DNA of 64,000 nt from positions 276,327 to 340,326 of the forward strand of contig JAESIW010000062.1 of the NCBI GenBank assembly GCA_016802295.1, given 5' to 3'. Position numbers and translations under genes: made by a program. This document shows, one piece after another, positions 1 through 12,372 of this stretch. The DNA is from Brachionus rotundiformis (taxonomy: Eukaryota; Rotifera; Eurotatoria; Ploima; Brachionidae). Numbering within the stretch: position 1 is the stretch's first letter; each line of letters starts with the position of its first letter. The notes under the pieces were generated by a model. It saw nothing but the letters and a program-made list of their open reading frames with translations, was not told the DNA's origin and did no database searches.

Positions 1-686
1 TTCCCAGTGCTCTTTTAAATAATAAATTTTGTCTTATGTCTAGTTCATTTAGTTTATTTTCACTAATAAAGACCAAATCTAAATGATATCGAAATATTGA
101 CTGGGAAAACTGCTTATAAAGAAAACTGACTAAATTGCAACCAAGTCCGTATAAAAAGTAAAAACTCTTCTCAACTTTTTTCCAATTTTCTTCAATAAAA
201 TTACAGATAAAATTACTATCACTTAATTAACCATATTTCAAATTTCATTTTTTAATTTCTTTTTTCATTTTAATCAGTTCGGTGTCAATTGACATTTGTT
301 TTTGTACTAAATTTCACAAAATTCTGAATTTCGCAGACTTTTTGCAAAGTTTTGCAGAATCATAATATTGGTGGTACAAAAGATGTACCAAGTGCTACAA
401 TTCACAGAACATGTTTTGCTCCTTTGGAATTTTTGATTGATATTTTGTTTTTGTTTTTTGTTCCAAACTTCACAATGCCAATTTTAATATTAATTTTTTT
501 GACTTGTTTATAAATTTTTATAGAGATCAATACAAAGTTTAACTGCAGCCACCAATGTGGTACAGTATCGAGTGTGTATAATAAGCTTGGTATCTGGTAA
601 ACGACTTTATTCACTATATTTTTAAAAAATTAAAAATTATTATTATATCAAAAATTTAATTGTCATGTTGTTATTGAAAAAGACGA
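1..686. other. AT-rich sequence without a recognisable gene
   Basis: I see no protein with recognisable motifs, no RNA gene and no clear repeat ends here. Short open frames occur on both strands but have low-complexity Lys/Ile/Asn-rich translations, as expected from A/T-rich non-coding DNA. Confidence 0.6.
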
Positions 687-695
687 GTTAAGAAT

Positions 696-1856
696 GACTT
701 ATATTTTTTCTGCCACTAAAATTAAATAAAAATGATACTAAAATTCACACTTAAGATACCAAAAATAAATTTAAAATGATACTTATTTTGTTTATGTGAT
801 ACTAAATAATTAATCAAATAAATATTAATTAACAACTATATAAATGTGTTAATATACTCAAACATGTTGATTGAACTAATTAAGCAGTTGAGAAAGAGTA
901 CATGTACTTGTCCCTTTTGGAAAAAAACAATATGTGCAAACATATAGTAGCTATTACTTGTCGCGATAGAGATATGCCATGGCACGAGAGTGCAAAAGAT
1001 GTGCCACTGGGAGAAAACAGAAAGAAAGGAAGGCCCGCGAAGAATAAAGATGCTCTTATCCACCAGCCGATCGAAACTCAAAGTCATTTAGAAAATGAAG
1101 TGGCCGAAGACGAACTTTGGTTCATTATTGAATTCGAAGATGAACAAGAACCTGCAACTGAGAATGGTCAAAATTTACAAGAGCAAGTTGTAGTGCCAAC
1201 GACCTCAAACGAACAACAAATGAGCAGCTAAATATCGTTCATGGTTGTGTTGAATTTAGTAGAAAATTGCTTAGCTAAACGTCCGAGAGGTAGACCTCGT
1301 AAAAACCCAATCAGTGATCAAAGTAAACCTGCGAGCAAAAGATCTAAAAACAATTAATTTTATTCAAAAATTAATATCATTTTCTTATAATTTGTATCAA
1401 TTAATTTTTTTAAAAGCATAAAAATAAAGAAATAAAAAGAATCCTGGAATCTAATCATCAAGCTAGAGTCAACTATGAGGCAACGTCACAATTTAAGTTC
1501 ATTCCTTGCAAAACAACAATAAATAAATCGTTTATATTTTGTCATTTAAATAAATATTTTCGTCACTAAAATTAGTTTTTTTGTCTACAAATAAGGTTTT
1601 ATTTTGTCAGTGAAAAATTATAAAAAAGTCATTTCAATATATAAATTTGTCAGTCGTTTAGTTTTTTTGTCAAAATAATTAGTTTTATATAGTCAGCTAA
1701 AACAAATTAAATTAGTCACCACTTTTAGTTATTTTTGTCATCTTAAAAAATTTTAATCTGTCACCCCGAAAAAATATAAGCCAAATAGAAATAAAATTAG
1801 TATCATTTTTTTTTAGTAGCAGAAAAATAAATTTAGCATCACGTAAAATACATGCC
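696..1856 (+). mobile_element. Decayed Mutator-like (MULE) DNA transposon
   Basis: The 9-mer GTTAAGAAT occurs directly repeated at 687-695 and 1857-1865, a target duplication of the size made by Mutator-like elements. Immediately inside, the two ends are imperfect inverted repeats: the left end begins GACTTATATTTT and the inverted right end begins GGCATGTATTTT. The subterminal ATGATACTAA / TGCTACTAAA stretches (about 711-735 and, inverted, 1790-1840) also mirror each other. The interior carries a broken SWIM-finger/AT-hook coding region (831-1357). From about 1540 to 1765 the element has many copies of a TTTGTCA/TTAGTCA word at irregular 20-30 base spacing, possibly subterminal binding sites. 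The interior is far too short for an intact transposase, so this is an internally deleted copy. Class assignment rests on duplication length plus SWIM domain. Confidence 0.7.
831..1357 (+). pseudogene. MULE transposase C-terminal remnant (SWIM finger plus AT-hook)
   Basis: Up to 902 one frame reads toward STCTCPFWKK. Inside the A7 run at about 921-927 the frame must shift to continue as NNMCKHIVAIT. Joined, this is a SWIM zinc finger (CxC...CxH), the domain found near the C-terminus of MULE transposases. Downstream come a basic KKGRPAKNK segment and an acidic stretch, then an in-frame TAA at 1229-1231. The same frame goes on to an AT-hook-like KRPRGRPRKNP motif at about 1277-1309 and a final stop at 1355-1357. 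One frameshift plus one nonsense codon, and no DDE catalytic core nearby, make it a relic. It lies inside inverted ends with a 9-bp duplication, which supports the transposon assignment. Confidence 0.65.
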
Positions 1857-1917
1857 GTTAAGAATCAGTTTTAAGAAATAAATTAATTTACTAAAATTTA
1901 AGTTAACTCATTTATAA

Positions 1918-2277
1918 TTATTTTTCAAGAGAATCCAAATATTCTTGTTTAATTTTCATTATGTCAAAATATGCTTCTTCTTTTTTCAAATGCTTGGGAC
2001 TTTGCTTGTGTACCAACAGCATATTTTGGTTGTTTAACTCACAGCAGCAGATTTCACACCAAACCATCTCTGGCCTAAGCGACTTTTCTCTACTCTTCAT
2101 TATTCTATTGTAGTGTTGAACGCCTTTGTAGTGAATCTCAGCATTCTTGCTATTGGGAAATTTGGTCAAACACAATTCGCTAAAATTGGCAAAAAAATCA
2201 ATTGTCCTTTTCAAACGTCGGCTAACTCACCAAAATGGAGGATAATTTTTTGCCTCATCCGAACCCTCTGCTGACAT
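1918..2277 (-). CDS. Small protein with two matrin/U1-type C2H2 zinc fingers
   Basis: Two exons on the minus strand: 2277-2231 (ATG at 2277) and 2179-1918, separated by a 51-nt intron (2230-2180) with donor GTGAGT and a T-rich tract before the acceptor TTTTAG. The join keeps phase and gives 102 residues. Finger 1 is created by the splice: the Cys codon of CELC is split across it, followed by HYKGVQH. Finger 2 is CEIC...H...H ending HKQSPKH. Widely spaced pairs of this kind are the U1-like/matrin type that binds double-stranded or structured RNA (ZMAT family), so nuclear RNA binding is the likely role. It starts 285 bases past the FAM135 stop on the same strand. I cannot assign a named orthologue. 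Without the splice the frame hits TGA right after PPFW. Confidence 0.65.
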
Positions 2278-2561
2278 CCTTGGGAAACAGACTATAAACA
2301 CCAGTAAAAACCTTATATTGTTTATATTTGATAAAAAGAAATCTACTTCTTTCTATTTTTTCTTAATTTAATCAAAAATTAATAGAATAAAATTTATATT
2401 TAAAAGTTTATTTGAAAAAAAATCAAGCTACACAAAAATTTACACCAAAACAAAAACAAAAAATTTTTATTTTTCATATTTAAAACTTGTTCTAAAAAAT
2501 TTTAATAAGATAAATAGAAAAAAAAAATTTTAAAATATATATTAACTTGAGCGGGATGAAG

Positions 2562-5500
2562 CTAGCGAAAATACTTGGCAACAGAGACGAGAACCAGCTT
2601 TTCTACAAAAAATTCGCTGTCCAAGACAGCCACATGGGCCGCTCGTCCAATCAAATTACTAGTACCATTTGGCAGGCTGTAGAAGGCGCTGTAGCGTCTA
2701 AAGTTGATGGCCGGATTGTCCCTGATCGGCTTGAGTATGTTGGTGACCATCTCGCGGTAAATGTTGCCGTAAACAGAGTCCTTGAAGGCCGACTTGCACA
2801 TGTCGACGCGTGCCGAGTGGAACGGCACGTATCTGTCCTGGGGCGAGGCCACTAGCAGCACGTTCCTAAAGTGTTCCAGAGTTTTTTTCCGGCTAAGCTT
2901 GTACAAAAAAGTCTTGTACAAGTCCGGGCTGTCCTTGAGACTCAATTGTAGCAAGCTGCCAGACTTTTTCCATTTTTGCATTATCCAAAGACCCATGTTG
3001 ATGAGACCGCTTGAGTTGTACAGGGTGCCCAAGTGCGGTCCGGACAAGCTCAAATAAGTGTACAGTCTGTCCACATAGGGCTTGAATTTTTCATGGCAAA
3101 CAGTTGACCTAATGATCAAATTTCCCAACGAGTGGCCCACAAAGCTGATCCGGTGCGGCTCAATGCCATAATTGTCCATGTGGCACTCGATTTCTTTGAT
3201 CAGCTGTTCGGTCATTACTTCAATGTCGTCAAATGTGCTCTCTTGGTTTTGCTCGGACATGAGAAAGTCCATTTTGGCGCCGGGCAGCGCAAGCTCCAGA
3301 TAAGTGCGCACCAGCCTCAAGTCGCCACTATTGCCATCCAGACCATGCACACAAATTACCAAATGCAGCTTTTCGTCCTCCTCCTCATCTTCCTCATTGC
3401 TCTCCATGCTCTCATCATTGCGCAGCATTTTGTTCAGCAGCTTTGACCTAGAGGTCAGCGTGGACATGAATGAGGAACGAGTGGAATTTTTTCTGCTCAA
3501 CGAGCGTGGCACGCTCAGACTAGGCGTCAATTCTGAATAGAAATAGGGCGCTGTGCAGAAAAAAGATGAATATTCTGAATATATGTTTGCCATTGGATAC
3601 TTTTTGGTCAAAATTTTTTTAAACTCTTCTCTATGATGGACAAACTTGACCAAATGTTCGCTCATATAATCGGACAGAGAGTTTCTTTCAGGCATGTCTT
3701 TATGTTTTAGGGACAATTGTCTATTTAGCTTTTTGTATCTGACTGGTGGTACTGGCGAACACTCGTCCAAGGACTCTTTGTTAACGGTGAGTCGTATTGG
3801 GTCCGAGTTGTTCGATTGTACCGAGTTGTTGCGCGATTTTTGCTCATCTAAACTAAACGAATGGTTCATGATTGATTTTCTCACATGGCTCTTGGGTCTT
3901 TCCAAAGTGGAAATTTTACCACGAAAAGACTCGTACAAGGCTTTGCTTTTGTAGCTGCCGTCTGAAGGACCGTTCTGGACAATGGCTTGTGGTGTGAAGA
4001 CGCTCGATTTGTCCGAAGAAGCGAACGAGTCGTCCATTTCGCTGCCAATGGACAAGTCAATTGAGTTTATGGCAAGGGTTATGTCTTGTTTGTCTGTGCC
4101 GAATAGGAGATCGGATGCCGAGGCGATATTGGCGCTGGCTGTGTTCGCCTCGACTGGCTTATTGCTTTGGACAAGGGAGCTGGCAGTTGACAAAGATGTC
4201 ATAGGTGAGCTTATATGTTTGGTGGCAAGTTCAGCTTTTATTTTGGACAATTTTTCTTGATGATTGGACATGGGCGCCAAGTCAGCCTCAGAGTTGGACA
4301 CAGAGTCCGAATATTCGCTTTTTTTGCGGAATGAGACCAGCTGAATGGATTTGTTTGAGTCGTAGGCGTCCAGGCTGTCGCCAGTTTTGAACACTTTTTT
4401 TCTGAGCTTTCGCTGCAGTTTGGAATCTGGATTGGAGTTGGACGAGCAGAATTCGTTTGAAGATTGGGATGTTTTGCGCTGGAATTGTCTACGATTTCTT
4501 AAATTTGAGTCAGATCTAAAGGATGCAAGCGAAGCTTTGGACGACTCGGCAAACTCCGAGTCATTTATGTACACTTCTTCGAAAATGACCGGTAATTGCT
4601 CTGGCAAGCCGTCGAGCTCATCGCAGGACACTATCAAGTCCGGCAATTGCTGATAGTACAACGACTGTCTGGTCATTTCGTTCACTTGGCTGAACAGATC
4701 TGTAATTTGGGCATATTCGTGCAGATAATCGGTCAAGAGCTTTTTGGGCATGTCCCTGCTGATAAAACTCTCGCTGAATCGTTTGAGCTTAATTTATTAA
4801 TTTAATAAAGCTTTTTTTTATAATTATTAATATATTTTAGAATTATTTTTCAGATTTGGTAATTTTTAGAGATAAAGAATGGTCATACCAATGATAAAAG
4901 AAGGAAAAAGCATTCCATAAAGATGGTAGGCCATACCGAAGGAACTGCACGACATTGGACATTAATAGAACTAAGTTCTTTAGTCAAGAGATGTTCAGGT
5001 TGATTTATGTCTGACCTATGGTAAAAAATGGGCCTATGATTTTAAATTTTTAACTAAATGAACCTCCATTTAAAGCTTGTAATAAGATATTTATTATTTT
5101 AAATGAAAAATTTTAATAAAATTTTTAATTTTTATCTTATTTATTAGTATTATTATTATTTGTTTCAGAAAACAAAAAAAATTTTTTTTATTAAATTTGT
5201 CTTATTTAAACGAAGGATAAACAATAACATTTATTTAATTTTCATAAAATTTTGTAAAATATTTTCTAATTTTGATATTACAGTAATGCCTTGCCCCCTA
5301 ATGCATTGCACTTTAAACCAGAATTCTGAATTTTAATGCTGCATTTAACCCACTTTTTTTCCAGATACGCTGGGACTAAAAATGCTGCAGTTAATGTCAA
5401 AATTTTGGTATAAATGCCGCATTAAATAAGTAAAAAATATGTAAAAAATAATAAAAAATAATAAGAATTAAAATTAATAATAAAAAATTTTTATTATTTT

Positions 5501-8500
5501 TTACATATTTAATACTGCATTTATACCAAAATTTTGACATTAACTTTAGCATTTTTAGTCGCAGCGTATCTGGAAAAAAAAAGTGGGTTAAATGCATGCA
5601 TTAAAATCCAGAATTCTGAAGATAAATGCCGCATTAGGGGGCAAGGCATTACGGTAATTTCAAAAAACTAACTTTTTTTTAATAATTTAAATCTTTATAT
5701 ACTTTTGTTATTAATAAAAGTGCTCAATCATCCCTTTATGGGTTTTGGTTTTGACCTTAGGTCTCTTTGATTTAGTTGAAATTTTAACTCAATAAGCAAA
5801 TATTAGGAAGTATCTTTTATTTGTGAAGTTCGTTACAATTCAGACAAACTTGAATAACTTTTTTACCTTATTGAATTATTCTTTAAAATGCTTGATCTCT
5901 TAGCAACTTTGCTTGATTCGGAAATATATTTCTGCACAAATTCTGCATAGTGATTGCACACTTTTTGAAAATACTTTTTAGTGGCGTGCAGAATGCGGAA
6001 AATTGCAGAATTGTTTGCATTAAGCTTTTTACAGAACTAAATTATTCCTTAAGGTAACAAAGCTATTCAAGTTTGTCTGAATCGAAGCGATAGAATTGAA
6101 AGGAACTTCACAAACCCCACATTACATCAATTGATTAACTTATACTAATTAAAATTAGTTGCCTTGTTAGGTATTCAAATGCTCAAGGTTATTCTTGATC
6201 TCAAAAATTAAAATCAATCTTGACCTTAAAAAAAGCCACATTCTAAGACATAGGTCATTCTGTTCCACTAGTTATCAGAATTTAAGATTAAGTTTATTGT
6301 TAAGAAAACTTAGTTTGTTTTCATCTGGAACTCTGTAGTTTTAAAGAGATTGCAATGAATATTCTACTAGAAAGAAAGCGACATAGCCCTAATGAACGGT
6401 ATGGCTATGTCTCTAGCAAGAACGGTCACCACCAAAAATTCTAAGTATCTAAGGGCTCGCGACCATCTACAACCTAACCGCCGTGGATAAGTAACCCAGA
6501 CCTAAAGACCTTGTCGAGAATCCCACAAATCCTGACAAATTAAGTACCATTTACCCAAAAATCTGTTCAGGAAATGGAGAGATGGTGTCAGAGTTTGGCC
6601 CAACTAAAGGCTACAGGTTAAAAATTAAGGAATAGGGTCAAGACAGGGATAAAGTAATTGCTTTTCTGCTTGCTCAATGAGTGCATAGCCCGATTTTGAA
6701 TTTTTTCCATTTTTTTAATGGGAATTTTGTTCCTTTTTTCTATTTTTGCATCAATTAATACAATTTTGTTCTTTTTTTTTAAATATTGTTTATCAATAAA
6801 GAAAAATAATCCTAACTTAAATATTTTTGATTTTAAATTGCATAAAAATAGCATAAGTGATAGCTTTTAATGTCGATTTAAATGACTATAATTTAATCAA
6901 GTACTTCCATTTACCCCAGACTCCTTTTATAATTACTCAGTTGTAATTTGATTATTAAATTAATATATTAAATGCTCCTAGAATAACAATCCAAATTAAT
7001 CTAATTACTTATAATTAGCCATTGAATAGAATATGAAGGCTTTAGATAAAATTTGAAAAATTTTAGTAACCGATCTTCTAATTAATTTGAAAATTATTTA
7101 CAATAAAGGCATAAAATTTGCTATTAAATAATTTAAAATAAATGAAATAATTAACTAGATAAGTAATAAAGCTTGTCTTTTATAACCATTTGAAATTTTA
7201 ATTCTACACCGAGCATATGGCTCTGTTTATTTGGATGTTGTAAATGGTACAAGATGGTTTAATACCATAGATAATGGAAATACATACTCTTTTATTGTGG
7301 TACTCGGTTGCAAGGTACGGTGAAGTGGTTTGATTGAGCGAAAAATTGTCCAAATATAAGCACCATAGCATAATGTTTTCGGCCGAGCATTGGGCAACAT
7401 GTCTATTCGCAAGATCGTCAATGGTTTCTGGATCGGTACAATTCTGAATTATTTGGCACAGCTTTCGCTGCTTTTCCTTGCAGTCGACAAACTCAATGTT
7501 TATCTTGCTCTTTTCATAGTCGCTCATGTAGGCCATCATTTTGAACATGTGGTCCTGAAGGCTCTCGTAAGCAGCCAAGAGCACAGTGCATATCAAATTG
7601 TGCAAGTGCATAGCCCGATTTAGAAGAGAAGCAGACACCTCCGTGGGACTCTTAAACTAGAACTCGTTTATCTCTTCATATTAAATTAGTTTATTTTAGA
7701 TTTAAATTGGAGCTCAATTTACTTGAGACAGGTCTTTGCCAAACAAAATAGAGGACAGCGTAAGATTTCGCTGCAAATTGGTGCCCAGCATTACTGGTGG
7801 TAGAAGGGTCAAAAGACTGCAGTGCATTGTTACCAGCACACATGATAGATGAAAGTAGTCAAATATGCACGGAAGTTGTAAGTGAATACCACGTCTTGGA
7901 TCGAATTTTATTTTGAATGTGCGACAGCAGAGCAGTTGCATGGCACTTGAATTTGTTTCCAAATTTGAAAAGCTGTTCGATGGACTTATCTTTTGATGAG
8001 CTGAACTGTACAAAGTGTTTAAGGACGGTGGTTTGTAGTCGCTTTCCGTAAACCATAGCTCTATGTTCAGCTCCAGGCCAAGTTTTTCAAAACTTTCAAT
8101 TAACTTTAATAAAAAATTTAATTAATTACAATTCTATTTAATTAATAATTAATCTCACATTAAACGCATTTAAGAGAGTGCTAATTTTAAACAAAAAATG
8201 GTCATCTAGGTTTATTTCCTCGTTCCGGTAAAGTATTAGGAATGTTTTACTCACTGCACAGTCGTCAAGCACTGTACTTGGAAACATGACATCTAAAAGA
8301 AAATTTTTTTTTAATTATTAATAAAAATCATTAAATTGTTTTTTTAAATTTTGAATAATAATAATTAAAAAATACATCTAGTTTTTTTTATTATGGCAAT
8401 TATAAATTTTACATAATTTAAAAAGCTTAATTTAAATATTTAGGGAAACATGGTGCACTCACCAACAAAAGAATGGAAAAGTCTTTACTTAATTCTAGAC

Positions 8501-9146
8501 CAGACATTCACTCAAAAATGCTGGGCACCATTCACAGCACTTTTTAACTTAATGTGCATAATAAAGATAAAGAAGCTGATAAAATTTAGTTTGCTTGGTC
8601 ATTAGTGACAAAATAAAGGTACTTCCAAATTGGTAAAAGTGACAAATTTAATTTTGATGCTTTCATTTTATCTACCTACAATCAGTCAAAAATTTAAAAA
8701 TCTTATTAAACCAGTTTTTCTAAATTAAAAATATGAATTTTTTTTAAAATTATGCCTAAAATTTCTAAATTATTTTTCTTATCAAAATTAAAATAAAAAA
8801 TTAATGACATTTGACATTTACCGCTTAAATTTTGGTTTGTCTGCTCATTTTCGAGCTGTAGGAGAACTTTGACCGGAATTTGTCTATTTGATAATTTGAC
8901 ACCAATCCTAATTTGGTAGTAGCCTCTCTGGAACAGGTCTATATTGATAAAACGGCGCAGCTCTATGGACATCTCGAGCTGGGCTTGGATGTCTGCGCAA
9001 AGATTGCCATTATTGGAATTCAACTGTTGTATGTTGTTCAAGCTTGGGTTCTGGACCATGGTCGAGACCAGCGACTTTGCCGGCGATGCTGGTCCTTCGT
9101 AGGTGTACGAAGATGCCGAGCCAATGCTGAATATTTGATTATCCAT
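2562..9146 (-). CDS. FAM135: FAM135 family protein (putative serine-lipase-like fold)
   Basis: Five exons: 9146-8822, 8292-8159, 8103-7723, 7650-7288 and 4787-2562; all junctions are GT...AG and keep frame, giving 1142 residues (vertebrate FAM135A/B are about 1400-1500). The N-terminus carries the family block ELRRFINIDLFQRGYYQIR. Exon 2 has SKTFLILYRNEE; exon 3 has the FDYFHLSCVLVTMHCSLL conserved domain; exon 4 runs into exon 5 as NKR/LKRFSESF. After a long Ser/Asn-rich linker, the C-terminal alpha/beta-hydrolase (DUF676-like) domain begins near residue 876 (ICVHGLDGN). It shows GHSLGN with nucleophile Ser954, an Asp in ASPQDRYVP and a His in GRAAHVAVL, so the catalytic triad looks intact. 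The substrate of this family is not established. Intron 4 (7287-4788) is 2.5 kb, much longer than the others (55, 72 and 529 nt), because of inserted repeats. Confidence 0.9.
5281..5654. mobile_element. Foldback MITE with TA flanks (Tc1/mariner-like)
   Basis: A 374-bp palindromic element inside FAM135 intron 4. The left end CAGTAATGCCTTGCCCCC is matched inverted at the right end as CCGTAATGCCTTGCCCCC, and the two arms stay alignable for roughly 150-180 bases each (for example CAGATACGCTG and TCAAAATTTTGGTATAAATGC occur in both arms). Both ends abut a TA dinucleotide (5279-5280 and 5655-5656), the target duplication of Tc1/mariner elements. There is no coding capacity. As RNA the intron copy would fold into a very long hairpin. 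Confidence 0.75.
6340..6780. repeat. Dispersed repeat copy in FAM135 intron 4
   Basis: The segment starting near 6350 (GCAATGAATATTCTACTAG, then AAAGAAAGCGAC) resembles 56448 onward in a CFAP44 intron (GCAATAAATATTCCACTAG, then AAAGAAAACGAC). Both also share a later stretch with TTTGCATCAATT / ATTGCATCAATT. The middle parts are diverged. It is more GC-rich than its surroundings. I cannot name the family. Confidence 0.45.
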
Positions 9147-11884
9147 TTAACTCATTGGAAAAAGATTAATTATCTTAGGTAAAATTCAAATTAACAAAAA
9201 TCTAGTTGTGTACAGAAAGCTAAAAAGCAACAATATAAAAAAATATGTCTAAAAATAAGAACAAGAGAATATTTGCAATAAAACTTAATTATAATATTTG
9301 CTTTATCGCAAATTATGTTCGAAATTAGTCTAGATACGACCACGAATAAGAAATTATCTAAAATTCTTAAGCTTGGTGTTATTCAATTAAATTTTAATTA
9401 ATTTTATCATGAATAACAAGGCATCCATTTTTTTTCAAAACCAACTAAATAAATATTTTTCCTATTACACAATTTGCTTATTTTGCCATTGTCAAAGCTT
9501 AATCACGGAAGCAACCGCCTAAAAAATTATTTTTATTCATTTACCTGCCAAATTGATCGCGTTTAATTATCTTTTTGTTTGATTTAGGTAGCTGATGGCA
9601 GCAAGATTATCGCGGTTGGCTAGTTAACCAATTTTTCTGAATTTAAAATTATTTTATCTGTGAAATAGAGGACCCCGGGATATTTTATAATTAAATTGGT
9701 TGCTGTTTGTTTAATCAAAATTTTTTGGAATTAAAAATTAATATTTAATTATTAAAATATGGAAAAAATAAAAAAATTATTTATTTATAAGTTTGTTTAT
9801 TGATCTGCATTTTATAAAATTTAAAATTATTGACCGTAAATATCTTTAAAAGGTCTAAATTTTCTACTTGATTAATTAAAGAACTGTGATCGGTAATTTG
9901 GGTCATAGTTTAGATAAAAATATATATTTGGACATGTATCCCCTTTAATACATTAATTTGAAAATAAATGATTTTTGAGAAGCTTTAGGGATAAAATGCT
10001 AAAATAATATCTGAATTCCAAAATAACAAATGAATTATAAAAAAACAAATAGATTAGACAAAATTGGTATTGGTATTTATATTTAAAAAAATAAATAAAT
10101 TTTGAAAAATATCTAAAATTATATTTTATTTTTTTAAAAGTTTGATAAAAGATAAATCGATATTTGTCTAATAATTTAAAAAATTTTCAAAAAAATTTAT
10201 TGTCTCATATTAAAATGATATTTTTAAAAGAAAAATTATTGAAAACGGTGGGAGGGATACATTTTGCACGCCAGACTTACACAAAGTCTGGGGTCTCTTT
10301 TTATGAGAGAAAAAGACTGAAGAAAATTTCTTTTCGTATATTTGGCAAAACATCTTATAATAAAATGAAACAAAAACATAAAATGTATATACTGTCATAA
10401 TCATATGAGCACCGTTTTTATACGACGACTTCGGTCTACCTTAGTCATAAATGGATACAAATCTAAATTCATTCATTAGAACATTATCTGCAAGTTTTTG
10501 GATTATAATTATCTGTATTTTTCAAATAATTAGTTTATGTCTAATTTGATTAGATTTGTAAAAAAAAAAATTAATATAAATTTTGTCAGAACCAAATAAA
10601 AAACAAATTTAGTTATGCAACAAAATAATTAGTTCATGTTCAAAACAATTTTTTTTTGCTAAATTTCATTTCAAACTGAAATATTTTAAATCTAATTTGT
10701 TTGTACATTTAACTCGTTGGTTAAAAATACCTTCAACTGAAAATGGATTAGAGAGTAAAAATGGGAAAATCAAATTGATTCATAATCTTAGATCTAGATT
10801 ATCAGTAAATGTTTATCTGTCAAATGCTGTAAATATGTAAATATGGCACTGGAAAATTGATACCTTGAGTGACAAAAAATTTGTTGATAGTATTGATTAT
10901 AGTGAAAAAGGTTGGAAATTGGCTTCAAGTTATCTTTATAGTGGAAAGGCAGTAATAAAGCGTTTTGGTCATAGTAATAGTTTCGTATTAACTGATTTTA
11001 AATACATGAGATTTGACAAATTAAAATCAAAAAAATATCTAGCAAAAAGAAATAAAAATTGACTAATTACTTAGAATAAATTTATTTAGACAATAAAAAA
11101 TTAATTGAGTCATAAACTAATTATTTTTTAACAAAATTTTTGTCAGAAAGTAATTATTTCTGAAATACTGGTAATATTTTCTCCAAGTTTTTTAATTCTA
11201 GCTAGTTTTTTTGCCAATTTTACCAAATTCATTTGTCCAAAAGTGAGGTCCCTCATCTTCAATTTCCTCATTTAAATTTATCAATTATTTAAACACTATC
11301 TGATTTTTTTTCTCGGTGAATAATTGTACGGTACCATTCTTTATCAATAAAACTTTATTTGACTTGTAGTATGGATCTGAATCAAGTTTTTACTTTAAAT
11401 GTATTAATATATCTCAATAATCAAAAGTAAAATAATTATTATTCTTGTTTTTTGATAGACACAATTTCTAATTTATAACCATTTACCTTGAACATAAATG
11501 CATGATGCAAAACTTGAGATTCGGGTTTTTTTTCCCATGCTCCAGCCCCTAGGTGTCATGGATAATCTGAGACAAAATTGTCCTCGGTAGTTTAGAAAAT
11601 TCGATATATCTGTTTCTATAGAATTTAATCTTGATTAAAATGAGCCATAGCTTATTTGATTCGGATGATTTTTACAGAAGTTATGATTAAAAAACATCAA
11701 AATTTTAAGATTTCTTGAATAAGTGAAAATTGAGTAAAATTTTGGTTTTATTCTAATATCTTTTGATCATAATTAGATATTTTCGCTGAAATTTAACACA
11801 CATGTTACGTAGAATAAAAGCTATAAAATGGGCTTTTTTGTAATCAAATTTGATTTTAAGCACTTTTGTAGGAGATTTTTTTAC
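9147..11884. other. Intergenic DNA without a convincing gene
   Basis: This lies upstream of the FAM135 start and before a LINE tail. It is A/T-rich. A small hairpin, CCAGACTT-acac-AAAGTCTGG, lies near 10270-10290. A 65-codon open frame at 10865-11062 on the plus strand translates to a Ser/Lys-rich peptide (with SSYLYSGKAVIKRFGH) that I do not recognise; it lacks an obvious promoter context and could be transposon debris. Confidence 0.5.
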
Positions 11885-12372
11885 CCCATCCTTAGCGACA
11901 ACTTCTGCTTGTCCTCATGTGAGTTTCATTTCTTTCAGATCTCTTTCAATTGTTCTTCTTCAGGTCATCTCTGGTCTTCCAGCATTTCTCTTAAGAACAA
12001 GACCAAGCCTCTTAAGTCGTCTTCTGCTTATAATGTTGCAGATTGGCTGGGTCCTTGATGTGTTGTTCAGTTCCTCATTTGTAATAACTTTCGGATAAGA
12101 GATTCCTAAAATTTTTCGCAGGCAATTGTTATTGAATTCTTTTGAAGCTCAATGTCAGTCATTCTCCAACATTCAGATCTGTATAGCAATACAGATTTGA
12201 CAAGACTACAGCAGAGATGTGATTTAGTCTTCAATCAAAGGGATGGATACTTCATACATATGCCTTGATTTGAAGAAAGCAGTTCTAGCCTTCGTTAAAC
12301 TGTTTCAAATGTCTTCTTGGGAGCCACCACAGTCAACTTGGTTTAAGAATATTCCAAGTTGACTGACTTTTT
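11885..12372 (-). mobile_element. Decayed non-LTR retrotransposon tail (reverse-transcriptase C-terminus)
   Basis: Read on the minus strand, the fragment shows pieces typical of the C-terminal third of RTE-like reverse-transcriptase proteins: a GGSQEDI block near 12340, then KARTAFF, VKSVLLYRSECWRMTD, CLRKILGIS, then RRRLKRLGLVLR and an ELKEMKLTWGQAE-like end. These are spread over several frames with stops. The first part aligns with the plus-strand LINE fragment at 33230-33420 (GGTGGCTCC..AAGAAGACATT, then GAAACAG..TAACGAAGG in both), so these are two copies of one family. It is 5'-truncated and non-functional. Confidence 0.7.

Noticed and set aside
2207..2230. A 24-nt intron in the zinc-finger gene
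   Set aside because: Joining 2231 to 2206 is in frame, but a 51-nt intron ending at 2180 is also in frame, has a proper pyrimidine tract and creates a complete first zinc finger.
2782..4805. Several plus-strand open frames across the FAM135 last exon
   Set aside because: They are opposite-strand shadows of a strongly supported coding exon.
10865..11062. 65-codon open frame as a gene
   Set aside because: No recognisable motif, leader or promoter, and no neighbouring exon could be joined.
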